From: Candidatus Devosia phytovorans | GTDB taxonomy: Bacteria > Pseudomonadota > Alphaproteobacteria > Rhizobiales > Devosiaceae | Direction: 5' to 3' | DNA length: 64,000 nucleotides | NCBI GenBank assembly: GCA_029202405.1 | Contig: CP119312.1 | Span: forward strand, 253,001 to 317,000 | In this document: one piece after another, positions 27,676 to 36,987 of the stretch | How positions within the stretch are numbered: the stretch's first letter is position 1 | Layout of the letters: each line of letters begins with the position of its first letter | The notes under the pieces: generated by a model | Told to the model about the DNA's origin: nothing | Databases searched by the model: none | Seen by the model: only the letters and a program-made list of their open reading frames with translations | Made by a program: the position numbers and the translations under genes

Positions 27676-27700
27676 CAGTGGTATCCAAATGGTATCACTG
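27676..27700. promoter_or_regulatory. Candidate operator between GMC oxidoreductase and TIM-barrel gene
   Basis: A 25-bp imperfect palindrome framed by CAGTG and CACTG, with inner TAT and TAT/TAC matches, lies in the 159-bp divergent region. TGGTAT also occurs three times in the same orientation (27679, 27690, 27709). The layout suits a repressor controlling both directions, but no regulator gene is adjacent. Confidence 0.4.
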
Positions 27701-27809
27701 GTTCTTATTGGTATGTAAAGTCGCTTTTGTCGTCTTGTGACACAAACCGCGCCTTGCCCTTGCCGCCCCATCCTCGGACTAATGGGCGCGACCTTTCCTG
27801 GAGTGCGAC

Positions 27810-28694
27810 ATGAAACTGGGCCTATCCTCCTACAGCTTCCGACCCATCCTGGCCGATGGCAGCCTGACGATCGAAGGCCTGTTCGACTGGCTCAAGGCAC
27901 AGGGCGCAGAGCATCTGGAAATCGCGACCTTTTCCTTTGCCGAGGCCGGCAAGGAGAAGGGCTATGACCTCTCGGTCGAGCACGAAGCCATCGCACGGAT
28001 CGAGGCTGCCGTCGCGAGGACCGGCGTTCCAGTTTCGGGTCTCTGCATGGCGGCAAGCTTCATCTCGCCCGGCGAGCGGCAAGGCCAGATCGACATGGTC
28101 AAGCGGCATGTCGATCTCTGCAAGCGGCTTGGGGCACCCTTTTTGCGCCACGACGTCGTGCCCTGGGCCTATCGGTTGACCGACACCGCAGAGTTCGAGC
28201 TTGAGTTTCCCGGTATCGTCAGCGCGTGTCGCGAGATCGCCGAATATGGCGCGACGCAGGGCGTTGTGACCAGCGTCGAGGACCACGGCTTCTTCATGAA
28301 TTCAAGTGAGCGCATCCGCCGCCTGCTGCATGCCGTTGATCATCCCAATTTCCGCCTGACGGTGGATGTGGGCAATTTTCTCTGCGTCGATGACGAACCG
28401 CATGTGGCGACCAAGGCCTGCCTGCCCTATGCCAGCTTCGTGCATGTGAAGGATTTTTACGTGCGCGGCTTCGAGCCAGGCCCGGGCTGGCTCGAAACCT
28501 ATGGCGGTCAATATATCCGCGGCTCGATCTTCGGCTTCGGTGATCTCGATACGCATGCTTTGCTCGAAAGCGTGGTCGCCTCGGGCTATGACGGCTTCGT
28601 CTCGCTGGAATACGAGGGCGGCGAGCCCTCGCTCCAGGGTTGCGAGATTGGGTTGAACAACCTGCGCCGGATGCTGGATGAAGTCAGAGGCTGA
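27810..28694 (+). CDS. Sugar phosphate isomerase/epimerase-like TIM barrel protein (first)
   Basis: 294 residues of the xylose-isomerase-like AP-endonuclease-2 fold family. SVEDHG, LTVDVGNF, FVHVKDFY and VSLEYEGGE supply the metal-binding Glu/Asp/His/Glu set typical of this fold. A GGAG precedes ATG 27810. Divergent from the GMC-Gfo operon and overlapping the next, convergent gene by 11 bp. The exact reaction is unknown; isomerisation, epimerisation or lyase chemistry on keto-sugars is known in the family. Confidence 0.9.
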   Translation: MKLGLSSYSFRPILADGSLTIEGLFDWLKAQGAEHLEIATFSFAEAGKEKGYDLSVEHEAIARIEAAVARTGVPVSGLCMAASFISPGERQGQIDMVKRHVDLCKRLGAPFLRHDVVPWAYRLTDTAEFELEFPGIVSACREIAEYGATQGVVTSVEDHGFFMNSSERIRRLLHAVDHPNFRLTVDVGNFLCVDDEPHVATKACLPYASFVHVKDFYVRGFEPGPGWLETYGGQYIRGSIFGFGDLDTHALLESVVASGYDGFVSLEYEGGEPSLQGCEIGLNNLRRMLDEVRG

Positions 28695-29499
28695 CGATCC
28701 GGTCCAGCCGCTGTTTGATATCGGCGAGGCGCTGGCGATCTCCGCCCGGCACCTCGACTGATACCCAGCCCGAATAACCGATCTTGCCCAAGGCCAGATT
28801 AACTCCAGCCCAGTCGATATCGCCTTCGCCCAACTCGACGTCGAAGCCCTTCCAAGGGCCTTCGGCATTCATCTTGCTGAGGCTATATTCCTTGGCGTCG
28901 AGCTTGAGGATGCGCGGTCCGAGCGCTTCGATCCAGTCGCTCGGCCGGCCGTAGCGCATCACATTGCCGATGTCGAAATACCAGCCGAGACGCGGGCTAT
29001 CGAAGCCGTCGATCAGATGCGCCGCTTCGAGCGGGCTGAGCAGGAAGTCATTCCAGACATTTTCGAGCGCCAGCGAAACCCCGATTTCCTCGGCATGCGG
29101 CAGAATGCGGTCGATGCCCTCAACCGCCCGGTCCCAGGCGGCGGCATAGCTGGTCTCGCCCTTCACCACGCCCGGGACCAGCAGTACGGTATCGGCGCCA
29201 TAGGCCTTGGCCTGCTGCAGCGCGATGATCGTTGCTTCGACACAGGCCCCGCGCACGGCGGGATCGGGGTCGGTCAGCGGCGTCTTCCAGTGGGCCGAAT
29301 TGATGACGCCGGGAATGGCGATACCCGCCGCATCGCGCGCCGCCAGCACTGCGTCGAGCGGCAGATCATTGGGAGCGTCCAGTTCGACGCCATCGAAGCC
29401 GAGGTCGGCAACCAGCTTGAACTTGTCGGCAATGGAAAGGTCATCTTCGATCATCGACCATTTAAGGCTGGTCCTGGCCATAGGGCGGGAATCGGTCAT
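28684..29499 (-). CDS. Sugar phosphate isomerase/epimerase-like TIM barrel protein (second)
   Basis: 271 residues, same fold as its convergent neighbour but distinct (GFDGVELDAP, LALENVWNDF, YFDIGNVMRYG, VSVEVPGGD). Those segments carry the expected metal ligands Glu, Asp, His/Lys and Glu. The start at ATG 29499 precedes MTDSRPMARTSLKWSMIE; an internal ATG (MARTSLKW) is possible. The pairing of two non-identical TIM barrels with GMC and Gfo/Idh/MocA enzymes is the recurring pattern of keto-sugar clusters. Confidence 0.9.
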   Translation of the reverse strand: MTDSRPMARTSLKWSMIEDDLSIADKFKLVADLGFDGVELDAPNDLPLDAVLAARDAAGIAIPGVINSAHWKTPLTDPDPAVRGACVEATIIALQQAKAYGADTVLLVPGVVKGETSYAAAWDRAVEGIDRILPHAEEIGVSLALENVWNDFLLSPLEAAHLIDGFDSPRLGWYFDIGNVMRYGRPSDWIEALGPRILKLDAKEYSLSKMNAEGPWKGFDVELGEGDIDWAGVNLALGKIGYSGWVSVEVPGGDRQRLADIKQRLDRIVSL

Positions 29500-29544
29500 C
29501 CATTACCTGCAGAGGTTGTTCAAACCGGTCTTGAAGCCGGCCAC

Positions 29545-29580
29545 AAAATTAAAGGAGGCCCGTCTGGCGGGTCTCCCTTT
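29545..29580 (-). terminator. Terminator of the RND efflux operon
   Basis: Read on the minus strand, AAAGGGAGACCCG and CGGGCCTCCTTT pair around a short loop and are followed by TTTAATTTT. It lies 37 bp after the RND pump stop codon, so rho-independent termination of that operon is expected. Confidence 0.75.
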
Positions 29581-29616
29581 GTGCAGTCTGAAAGAAAGTG
29601 CTTGTCGCCGCAACGC

Positions 29617-32600
29617 CTAATGCGCGGTTGTGGGCAGCTCGCTTTCCGCCGGAGCCTTTTCCGCTTCTTCGGGCGGGCGCACACCGAAGACGGCGCAATA
29701 GAGCGCGGGCACGAAGAGCAGGGTTATGACCGTGCCCACGATAATGCCGCCCATCATGGCAAAGGCCATGGGTCCCCAGAACACCTGACGGGATATGGGG
29801 ATGAGGGCGAGGCTCGCGGCTGCGGCGGTCAAAAGAATCGGCCGGGCACGGCTGTCGGAGGCGTGGAACACGGCGTTCCAGCGATCCTGCCCCTTGCCGA
29901 TCAGGACCTGGATTTCATGCACCAGGATGACCGAGTTGCGGATCAGGATGCCGCCCAGGGCGAGCACTCCCAGGATTGCCACGAAGCCGAGTGGCGCGCC
30001 TGAAGCCAGCAATGCCGCGACGACGCCGATCAGGCCAAGCGGGGCCACCGAAAGCACGATGAGCATCAGGCGGAAGCTCTGCATCTGCATCATGACCAGA
30101 GTCAGGATAACAAGGAGCATGATTGGCACCACCGCAAGGATGGGCGCCTGGCTGTCGCCGCTTGTCTCGACCGAGCCACCGATGACGATCTCATAGCCGG
30201 CCGGCAGGTCTGCCCGCAGGCTCTGGATGCCGTCGGTCAGGTCCGTGACAATGGTCGCCGCCTGGTCGCCACCCACGATGGCGGCTTTGACGGTGATGGT
30301 GGGGACGCGGTCGCGCTGATGCAGGACTGGCGCTTCGGTTTCCCATTCGAGCCGGGCGAAAGCGCCGAGCGGAACGGGGACGTTGGAGGCATTGTTGAGC
30401 TGCAGCGATTGCAGGGCCTCGAGCGAGCCGCGATCTTCGCCGATGCCGCGGGCGATGACGTCCACGAGGATGTCGTCGTTGCTCAGTTCGGTCACGGTGA
30501 CGCCGTCGTAGAGCGAATAGAGCGCCTGTGCGACATCGCTCTGGGTCAGGCCCATCTGTCGCAACTGTTCCTGATCGAGGACAACGCGGGCCACGCGGAC
30601 CGGCTCGCCCTGATCGATGGCAATCATGTTGAGGCGCGGATCCTGGCCCATGAGCGCGGCGACAGAGCGGGCCTGCTCGAGCAGCACGTCGCGGTCGGGT
30701 CCGCTGATGCGATATTGCACCGGTCGGCCGACCGGCGGGCCGAGCTCGAGATATTTGGCATAGAGCTCGACGCCCTGGAGCGTCGCACCATACTCGCGCA
30801 CGGCGGCGGCAAGACTGTCGCGCGCTTCCATGCTGTCGGTCATCACCACGACCTGCCCCATGTAGCTCGCCGCGGTGGGAGCATCGAAGGAGAGGATAAA
30901 GCGCGGGGCGGCGCGGCCGGCATAGCTCGAATAGAACTGAGCTTCTTCACGGGTCGAGAGGAAGGTTTCGAGTTCGGCAATGGCCGCGTCGGTCGCCTCG
31001 ATCGTGCTGTTCTGGCGCAGGTTGACGTCGATTACCAGTTCGGGCCGATCCGAGGACGGGAAGAACTGGTTCTCGACAAAACGCATGCCGACCATGGAGA
31101 CGGCAAAGAGCGCCACCGTCACGATGATGGTGGCCCATTTGAAGCGCATGACCCCACGCAGCACGCGATGGAAGCCGCGGCGGAAGCGGCCGGGATTGCC
31201 GGCATGGTGCTTCATCTTGGCGGGCAGGAAGGCAACGCCAAGCAGGGGCGCAAAGAGCACGGCCACCACCCAGGAGACGACCAGCGAAATGGCGATCACG
31301 TAGAAGAGCGAGACGGTATATTCGCCCGCCTGCGAGCTGTTGAGGCCGATGGGGATGAAGCCGGCCACGGTGACCAGGGTGCCCGACAGCATGGGAAAGG
31401 CGATCGAGGTCCAGGCGTAGGATGCGGCCTTGAGCTTGCTCTCGCCCAGTTCGATACGGGAGATCATCGTCTCGATGGCAATCATGGCGTCATCGACCAG
31501 AAGACCAAGCGCAATGATCAGGGCACCCAGCGAAATGCGCTGTAGCGTCACGCCCATCTGGTCGAGGAAGACAAAGGTTATGGCCAGGACCAGCGGTATG
31601 GTCATGGTGACGACCAGACCCGCCCGCAGGCCCAGCGAGAGGAAGGAAACGATCAGCACGATGACCACGGCTTCAACCAGGGCTGTGACGAAGTGATTGA
31701 CCGATTCATCGACGACATGAGGTTGGTCAGCAACCTTGTGGAGTTCCATGCCGATAGGCAGTTCGGCCTGGACACTAGCCATGAGCGTGTCGAGCTCCGT
31801 GCCGAAGTCGATGATGTTGGAGCCTTCACGCATGCCGACCGCAACGCCGATCGCGGACTGGCCGTCGTAACGGAAGATCGAGCTCGGCGGGTCATTGTAT
31901 CCGTCGGTCACGGTGGCGACGTCGGCCAGGGTGAAATAGGCATCGTCGACGCGCAGCGGCGCGTTGGCCAGGTCTTCGGCACCGCTGAAGCGACCGGAAA
32001 CGCGTACCGCGATCTGTTCGTTCTGCGTGCGGATGACGCCTGACGGAACGATGGCATTCTGCGCCGCCAGCGTGTTCATCACGGCGGCCCGGTCGAGGCC
32101 GAGGGCCGCAAGGCGGCGGGTCGAAAATTCGATATGCACCTGCTGCTCGCGGGTGCCGACCAGTTCGACCTTGCCCGCCGCATCGAGCAGCAGCACGGCG
32201 TCGCGGAAGTCCTCCGCCTCCTCACGCAGTTCGGCCGGTGTGAAGCCATCCGAGGTGAAGGCATAGATGCTGCCGAATACGTCGCCGAAATTATCGTTGA
32301 ACTGGAAGCCGGCAAACTCGCTGGGGAATTCACCCCTGATGTCGTTCATCATGTTGCGAATGCGCAACCAGGTATTGTCGACGGCATCGCCGCGCAGGGA
32401 GTCCTCGATCTCGACATAGACCACGGTCTGACCGGGGAAGGTCTCCGAGCGGACCTGCTTGAGCGAGTCGAGTTCCTGCAGCTTGTTCTCGATGCGGCGT
32501 GTGACCTGCTCGAGCGTTTCTTCGGCGGTTGCGCCGGGCAGGGCGGCCACAATCACCATCTGCTTGATGGTGAAGCTCGGGTCCTCCTCGCGGCCCAGGT

Positions 32601-32700
32601 TCATGTAGGACAGACCGCCGGCAACCAGCGAAATCAGGATCAGGAACCAGACGAAGGACCGGTGGCGCAGGGCCCAGTCAGAGAGATTGAAACCGTTCAC
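29617..32700 (-). CDS. RND efflux transporter permease (AcrB-like)
   Basis: 1027 residues, the usual length for proton-driven HAE/AcrB-family pumps of the inner membrane. LREEDPSF-like N-terminal porter start (NLGREEDPSFTIKQM), the LGLLVDDAMIAIE proton-relay helix with paired aspartates, and the second LGGILIRNSVILVHEI helix are visible. The start is a GTG (32700) that overlaps the upstream adaptor's TGA as GTGA. An outer membrane channel gene is not adjacent. Substrates are unknown; two adaptors precede it in the same operon. Confidence 0.95.
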   Translation of the reverse strand: MNGFNLSDWALRHRSFVWFLILISLVAGGLSYMNLGREEDPSFTIKQMVIVAALPGATAEETLEQVTRRIENKLQELDSLKQVRSETFPGQTVVYVEIEDSLRGDAVDNTWLRIRNMMNDIRGEFPSEFAGFQFNDNFGDVFGSIYAFTSDGFTPAELREEAEDFRDAVLLLDAAGKVELVGTREQQVHIEFSTRRLAALGLDRAAVMNTLAAQNAIVPSGVIRTQNEQIAVRVSGRFSGAEDLANAPLRVDDAYFTLADVATVTDGYNDPPSSIFRYDGQSAIGVAVGMREGSNIIDFGTELDTLMASVQAELPIGMELHKVADQPHVVDESVNHFVTALVEAVVIVLIVSFLSLGLRAGLVVTMTIPLVLAITFVFLDQMGVTLQRISLGALIIALGLLVDDAMIAIETMISRIELGESKLKAASYAWTSIAFPMLSGTLVTVAGFIPIGLNSSQAGEYTVSLFYVIAISLVVSWVVAVLFAPLLGVAFLPAKMKHHAGNPGRFRRGFHRVLRGVMRFKWATIIVTVALFAVSMVGMRFVENQFFPSSDRPELVIDVNLRQNSTIEATDAAIAELETFLSTREEAQFYSSYAGRAAPRFILSFDAPTAASYMGQVVVMTDSMEARDSLAAAVREYGATLQGVELYAKYLELGPPVGRPVQYRISGPDRDVLLEQARSVAALMGQDPRLNMIAIDQGEPVRVARVVLDQEQLRQMGLTQSDVAQALYSLYDGVTVTELSNDDILVDVIARGIGEDRGSLEALQSLQLNNASNVPVPLGAFARLEWETEAPVLHQRDRVPTITVKAAIVGGDQAATIVTDLTDGIQSLRADLPAGYEIVIGGSVETSGDSQAPILAVVPIMLLVILTLVMMQMQSFRLMLIVLSVAPLGLIGVVAALLASGAPLGFVAILGVLALGGILIRNSVILVHEIQVLIGKGQDRWNAVFHASDSRARPILLTAAAASLALIPISRQVFWGPMAFAMMGGIIVGTVITLLFVPALYCAVFGVRPPEEAEKAPAESELPTTAH

Positions 32701-33752
32701 TGTGCTGCTCCTTCGCCGACGACCTGACCTGCGCTGACCGAGTGAATGCCCCGGATCAGCACTTCGTCGCCCTCCGCGATGCCACCTGTCACCACCACAC
32801 GGTCGCTCAGCTGAGCACCCGTGGTGACCTTGACCTGTTCGAGCGCCCGGCCCTCGCCGACGCGCCAGACCATGTCGTCCGGCCCGATGGCGGCGCGGGG
32901 CAGGGACAATAGCGGATTGGGCGGCAGATCGAGCCGGACGGAGACCAGCGAGCCAAGGCGAAGCACCGAGCCTGTGTCGAGCGCGATGCGCAGGCGATGG
33001 GTACGGGCGCCGCCATCCGCCACGGGCTCGATAAGGCGCAAGGTGCCCCCGATCGGCTCGGTTCCGGCGACGCGCCGATCAATGAGAAAGCGCGCGCCGG
33101 GCTGGAGCAGTGGCAGGATCTCGCTGGGCACATCGATCACCACTTCCCGGCCCTGGCCGGCGGCCAGCGTCACAACCGGCGTTCCGGCGCTGGCGATGGA
33201 ACCGGCCTCCGCCTGAATCTCGATAATTACCCCATCGGCGGGCGCAGTCAGCGTGGCATAGCGAGCGGCCTCTTGGGCACGCTCGAGATCGGCATTGGCG
33301 GCGTCCAGCGCTGCGCCGGCTGCGTCGCGGTCCGCCGTGGCGGTATCCAGCTGTTCATTGGTCGCGACACCCCGCCGATTAAGTTCGACGACTCGATCGA
33401 AAGACTGCCTGGCAAATTCTGCCTGAGCCTCTGCCGAGCGCACGGCGGCTTCGGCGGCCGATCGATCGTCGATCAGGGTCGTCTCGTCCAAGGTGGCCAG
33501 CGTGTCGCCCGCCTTGACCACATCGCCCAGTTCCACGGGCCGTTCGGCAATCCGGCCGGCGGTCTGGAAGGCGAGGATGGTTTGTTGCGATGCCTCGACA
33601 ATGCCGGGGAAGTCGCGCACGCGTTCGGTGGCGCTGGTGACGATTTCGGTCACCACGCGCCGGGGCGCGTCAGTGGCGGGCAGGGGCGCGGTTTCGGCCA
33701 GGGCTGGCGTGGCCAGCAGAATGGCCAGCAGGCCAGTTGGGAGAAGTCTCAT
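32697..33752 (-). CDS. RND efflux periplasmic adaptor, second of two
   Basis: 351 residues from ATG 33752 (signal peptide MRLLPTGLLAILLATPALAE). Membrane-fusion protein architecture: a split barrel-sandwich (QTAGRIAERPVELGDVVKAGDTLATLDE and ATLTAPADGVI), an intervening alpha-helical hairpin (about 100-170), and a C-terminal beta-barrel (GDEVLIRGIHS). No lipobox. It overlaps both neighbours by 4 bp, so its expression should be coupled to pump and first adaptor. Confidence 0.93.
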   Translation of the reverse strand: MRLLPTGLLAILLATPALAETAPLPATDAPRRVVTEIVTSATERVRDFPGIVEASQQTILAFQTAGRIAERPVELGDVVKAGDTLATLDETTLIDDRSAAEAAVRSAEAQAEFARQSFDRVVELNRRGVATNEQLDTATADRDAAGAALDAANADLERAQEAARYATLTAPADGVIIEIQAEAGSIASAGTPVVTLAAGQGREVVIDVPSEILPLLQPGARFLIDRRVAGTEPIGGTLRLIEPVADGGARTHRLRIALDTGSVLRLGSLVSVRLDLPPNPLLSLPRAAIGPDDMVWRVGEGRALEQVKVTTGAQLSDRVVVTGGIAEGDEVLIRGIHSVSAGQVVGEGAAQ

Positions 33753-34807
33753 GGGGCGTCCTCCGTCAGATGCACGATGCGGCCGGGGTAGAGCTGGTTC
33801 GAACCGGCAGTGACCACCTGGTCGCCATCGGAAAGACCACTGGCTATTTCGAGCGTATTGGTGGTGTAGCGAGCGATCTCGATCGGAACGAGCGTGACTG
33901 CGCCGGTCGTCGGGTCTGCGCGCCAAACGGCCGGATTGCCTTGAGTGGTGGCCAGGGCCGACCACGGCAGGCTGATCGCATCTGGCACAGGGATGTTGAC
34001 GGTTGTGGAAATTGGCGTGCCGAGGCCCATAGTGGTCACGCCATCCTCGAAGCGCGCCCGGATCAGCACGGTGCCCGTGGTGACATCGGCCAGCGGGGAA
34101 ATCTCGGTGATGCTGACGGGGAGGGTGTCGCCGCCATCAATGGGCGTTACTTCAAAGCGGCGGCCCATCATGGCGTCAAGTTCTGGCACATTGGGGGCGT
34201 AGAAGACTGCCTCGCGCTCGCCTTGCGGCGCGATGGTGATCACGGCTTGGCCCTCGCCGGCAATCTGGCCTGGCTCGGCCTCGCGCGCAGTGACAATGCC
34301 GTTCGCCGGCGCCTTGAGTACGGTGTCGTCGACGGCCTGCTGGGCCTTGTTGACCTCGGTCTGCGCCTGTTCATGGGCAGAGCGGCTGGCGAGCAGGGCG
34401 GCCTGGGCCGCATCGAGCTCGGCCTGGGTACCGACGCCGCGGGCCAGAAGGTCGGCAGCGCGCTCGCGAGCCAGTTCGGTCTGGGTGAGGCTGGCGGTGG
34501 CGGAAGTCAATTGCGCCATGGCGGCGCGCCGTCCGGCATCGGCCTGCGTCGACTCTATGCGCGCGATGATATCGCCGGCCCGGACCGTGTCGCCGATATC
34601 GGCATGGATCTCGATCAGTCGTCCGGCCGACCTGAAACTGACCGGCACACTGCTGGTCGCTTCGATGGTGCCGGTCAGGTCCAGCATGATCGCAGAAGGT
34701 GCGGACCGGGCCGTGACGATCTCGACAGTGAGGGCGGTCTGGGCCTGCGCCGATCCGACGACAAATGGTACGGTCAGTGCTGCCCAAAGCAGGGTGGCGG
34801 GTTTCAT
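33749..34807 (-). CDS. RND efflux periplasmic adaptor, first of two
   Basis: 352 residues from ATG 34807 with GGAG upstream and a signal peptide (MKPATLLWAALTVPFVVGSAQAQ). Hairpin and lipoyl-like halves are recognisable (SAGRLIEIHADIGDTVRAGDIIARIE; VLKAPANGIVTAREAEPGQ). It is only moderately similar to the adaptor that follows, so this is not a recent duplication. Tandem adaptors suggest a heteromeric adaptor ring, as known for a few RND systems. Confidence 0.93.
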   Translation of the reverse strand: MKPATLLWAALTVPFVVGSAQAQTALTVEIVTARSAPSAIMLDLTGTIEATSSVPVSFRSAGRLIEIHADIGDTVRAGDIIARIESTQADAGRRAAMAQLTSATASLTQTELARERAADLLARGVGTQAELDAAQAALLASRSAHEQAQTEVNKAQQAVDDTVLKAPANGIVTAREAEPGQIAGEGQAVITIAPQGEREAVFYAPNVPELDAMMGRRFEVTPIDGGDTLPVSITEISPLADVTTGTVLIRARFEDGVTTMGLGTPISTTVNIPVPDAISLPWSALATTQGNPAVWRADPTTGAVTLVPIEIARYTTNTLEIASGLSDGDQVVTAGSNQLYPGRIVHLTEDAP

Positions 34808-34811
34808 GGGG

Positions 34812-35522
34812 TCAAACTCCTTGCGCCAGTGTAGCGTGGTTGTGGCGCATCTGATGCAGGCGACCGAGCAGGCCGTCTGCGGGAATGTCGATCGGTCCAG
34901 CCTCGACCGCCGATATCTGCCAGGCCTGATCCGGCGGCAGGCCGAGGCCCCGCAGCACGCCGGCCACAAGATGACGAACATAGGTCGCATCCGCGGTGCC
35001 CGAGATGGTGCGGGCGACGCATTTGATCACGCAACCCGTGACGAGATCGATCATGACCGCGGGCGGTTGTTCCACGAATTGGCCAGCGGCAATACCGTTG
35101 CGCAGGAATATGGGGAAGCGTTCCGAAACCGCGCTAGCCGTGTTGGCGGCAGAGAGGTCGAGACCCTGCACGAATTGCGCAAGTTCGGGATAGGTCGCGA
35201 CCGTCACGGCAAAGGTCTTGAAGCCCGCGGCCAGCCGGGTGGCCGGATCGGGGTGGCCCTGGGTCGCCTTGATGACCTGGAGCAGCATTTCGCCCTTGAG
35301 GTCATTGCTTGCCGCCTGGACCAGGTCCTCGGTCGAGTCGAAATAGTTGTAGAAGCTGCCGCGGGAGACGCCGGCCGTGCGGATCACGGTGTCGATGGTG
35401 GTGGCTTCCAGACCGTCCCTGGCGATCACTTCCAGGGCGCTTTCGACCAGCCGCCGCCGCATCCGCAATCGGCGATGCGCTGCGGTCCGGGTTCGATGGT
35501 CCTCGGCGGGTTCTGCTTGCAT
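34812..35522 (-). CDS. TetR-family regulator of the efflux operon
   Basis: 236 residues from ATG 35522 (MQAEPAEDHRTRTAA). A TetR helix-turn-helix spans about 20-65 (LEATTIDTVIRTAGVSRGSFYNYFDSTEDL). The rest is a helical ligand domain of no assignable specificity. It ends 4 bp before the first adaptor, so it is the first gene of the operon and probably autoregulates; drug-responsive repression is the usual role. Confidence 0.93.
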   Translation of the reverse strand: MQAEPAEDHRTRTAAHRRLRMRRRLVESALEVIARDGLEATTIDTVIRTAGVSRGSFYNYFDSTEDLVQAASNDLKGEMLLQVIKATQGHPDPATRLAAGFKTFAVTVATYPELAQFVQGLDLSAANTASAVSERFPIFLRNGIAAGQFVEQPPAVMIDLVTGCVIKCVARTISGTADATYVRHLVAGVLRGLGLPPDQAWQISAVEAGPIDIPADGLLGRLHQMRHNHATLAQGV

Positions 35523-35550
35523 GAGACAGGTCAAAATTGGAATTACAAAC

Positions 35551-35563
35551 TGACGATATGTCA
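35551..35563. promoter_or_regulatory. Candidate TetR operator
   Basis: TGACGATATGTCA is an inverted repeat (TGAC-N5-GTCA) 29 bp upstream of the tetR start. A nearby direct repeat, TGTCATAATGA and TGTCATTACTGA (35560-35587), extends the region. It lies between tetR and the divergent serC, so it could be the regulator's own binding site. Confidence 0.4.
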
Positions 35564-35723
35564 TAATGAACGTTGTGTCATTACTGAAATCATCGCCAAG
35601 TGCCTGCTGTTCCCCTACAGCCAACCGAATCCCCATTGACGGCTCCCCGCGTCCCGGCGTATTTCCCGCCTCAGGACATCTCGCCCTAACGCGAGACGCA
35701 TAGACCTGGGAGGGTCGCTGAAG

Positions 35724-36908
35724 ATGGCTGCAATGCCCCTGACTGCACCGGCAGTAAAACCGGCTAATCCGAATTTTTCGTCGGGCCCCTGTGCCAAGCG
35801 TCCTGGCTGGACGGTTGAAGCGCTGGCCAATGCGCTGGTCGGTCGTTCGCACCGCTCCAAGCCCGGCAAGGAGCGCATCCAGCGCGCGATCGACCTGACC
35901 CGCGAACTGTTGCAGGTCCCCGCCGACTACCGCATCGGCATCGTCCCCGCTTCCGATACCGGCGCCGTCGAAATGGCGCTGTGGTCCATGCTCGGTGCCC
36001 GTGGCGTCGACATGCTGGCCTGGGAAAGCTTCGGCGAGGGCTGGGTCACCGACGTTTCCAAGCAGCTCAAGCTCGATGACGTGCGCATCCTCAAGGCCGG
36101 CTACGGCGACCTGCCAAACCTTAGTGAAGTCGATTTCAAGCGCGACGTGGTCTTTACCTGGAACGGCACGACCTCGGGTGTGCGCGTCGAGAATGCCGAC
36201 TGGATCGCTGCCGATCGCGAAGGCCTGACGATTTGCGACGCGACCTCGGCCGCCTTTGCGCAGAATCTCGATTTCGCCAAGCTCGACGTCGTCACCTTCT
36301 CCTGGCAGAAGGCGCTGGGTGGTGAAGCAGCCCATGGCGTGCTGATCCTGTCGCCACGCGCTGCCGAACGCCTCGAGACCTTCAAGCCAGAGCGCCCGCT
36401 GCCGAAAATCTTCCGCCTCACCAAGGGTGGCAAGCTGCTGCAGGAAGTGTTCGAAGCGGCCACGATCAACACGCCCTCGATGATCTGTATCGAGGACGCG
36501 ATCGACGCCATGGAGTGGGGCCTCAAGGAAGGTGGCCTGACTGCGTTGCAGGCCCGTGCCGATGCCAATTTCAAGGTGCTGGCGGATTGGGTCGCCAAGA
36601 CCGACTGGGTCGAGTTCCTGGCCAAGACGCCGGCCAACCGCTCCAATACCTCGGTGTGCTTCTCGATCGTCGATCCGGCCGTGACCGCGCTCGATGCCGA
36701 CAAGCAGGCAGCCTTCGCTAAGGCCATCGTCTCCCGCCTCGACAAGGCCGGCGTTGCCTATGACATTGGCGCCTATAAGGACGCTCCCTCGGGCCTGCGC
36801 ATCTGGGCCGGCTCGACCATCGAGTCCGCTGACCTTGCGGCCCTGACGCCCTGGCTGGACTTCGCCTTTGCCGAAGAAAAGGCCGCGCTGGCACAGGCTG
36901 CCGCCTAA
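35724..36908 (+). CDS. serC: Phosphoserine aminotransferase
   Basis: Converts 3-phosphohydroxypyruvate and glutamate to phosphoserine in serine biosynthesis; also acts in pyridoxal phosphate synthesis. 394 residues of the alphaproteobacterial type (FSSGPCAKRPGW). The PLP lysine is Lys196 in SWQKALGGE, and VPASDTGAVE is a phosphate-binding part. GGGAGGG precedes the ATG at 35724; the internal ATG at 35733 is possible. serA follows in the same direction after 79 bp, giving the usual serC-serA pair. Confidence 0.96.
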   Translation: MAAMPLTAPAVKPANPNFSSGPCAKRPGWTVEALANALVGRSHRSKPGKERIQRAIDLTRELLQVPADYRIGIVPASDTGAVEMALWSMLGARGVDMLAWESFGEGWVTDVSKQLKLDDVRILKAGYGDLPNLSEVDFKRDVVFTWNGTTSGVRVENADWIAADREGLTICDATSAAFAQNLDFAKLDVVTFSWQKALGGEAAHGVLILSPRAAERLETFKPERPLPKIFRLTKGGKLLQEVFEAATINTPSMICIEDAIDAMEWGLKEGGLTALQARADANFKVLADWVAKTDWVEFLAKTPANRSNTSVCFSIVDPAVTALDADKQAAFAKAIVSRLDKAGVAYDIGAYKDAPSGLRIWAGSTIESADLAALTPWLDFAFAEEKAALAQAAA

Positions 36909-36916
36909 GCGTTTCC

Positions 36917-36937
36917 GGCCTCGCCACGGGCGAGGCC
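36917..36937 (+). other. Hairpin between serC and serA
   Basis: GGCCTCGCC and GGCGAGGCC pair perfectly over 9 bp around an ACG loop, 8 bp after the serC stop. There is no T-run, so it is not a strong terminator; mRNA processing or partial attenuation between serC and serA is possible. Confidence 0.5.
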
Positions 36938-36987
36938 AACTCCCCTATTCATGCGGCTTTGCCGCAGCAAAAATGCAGGAGGGCGCA

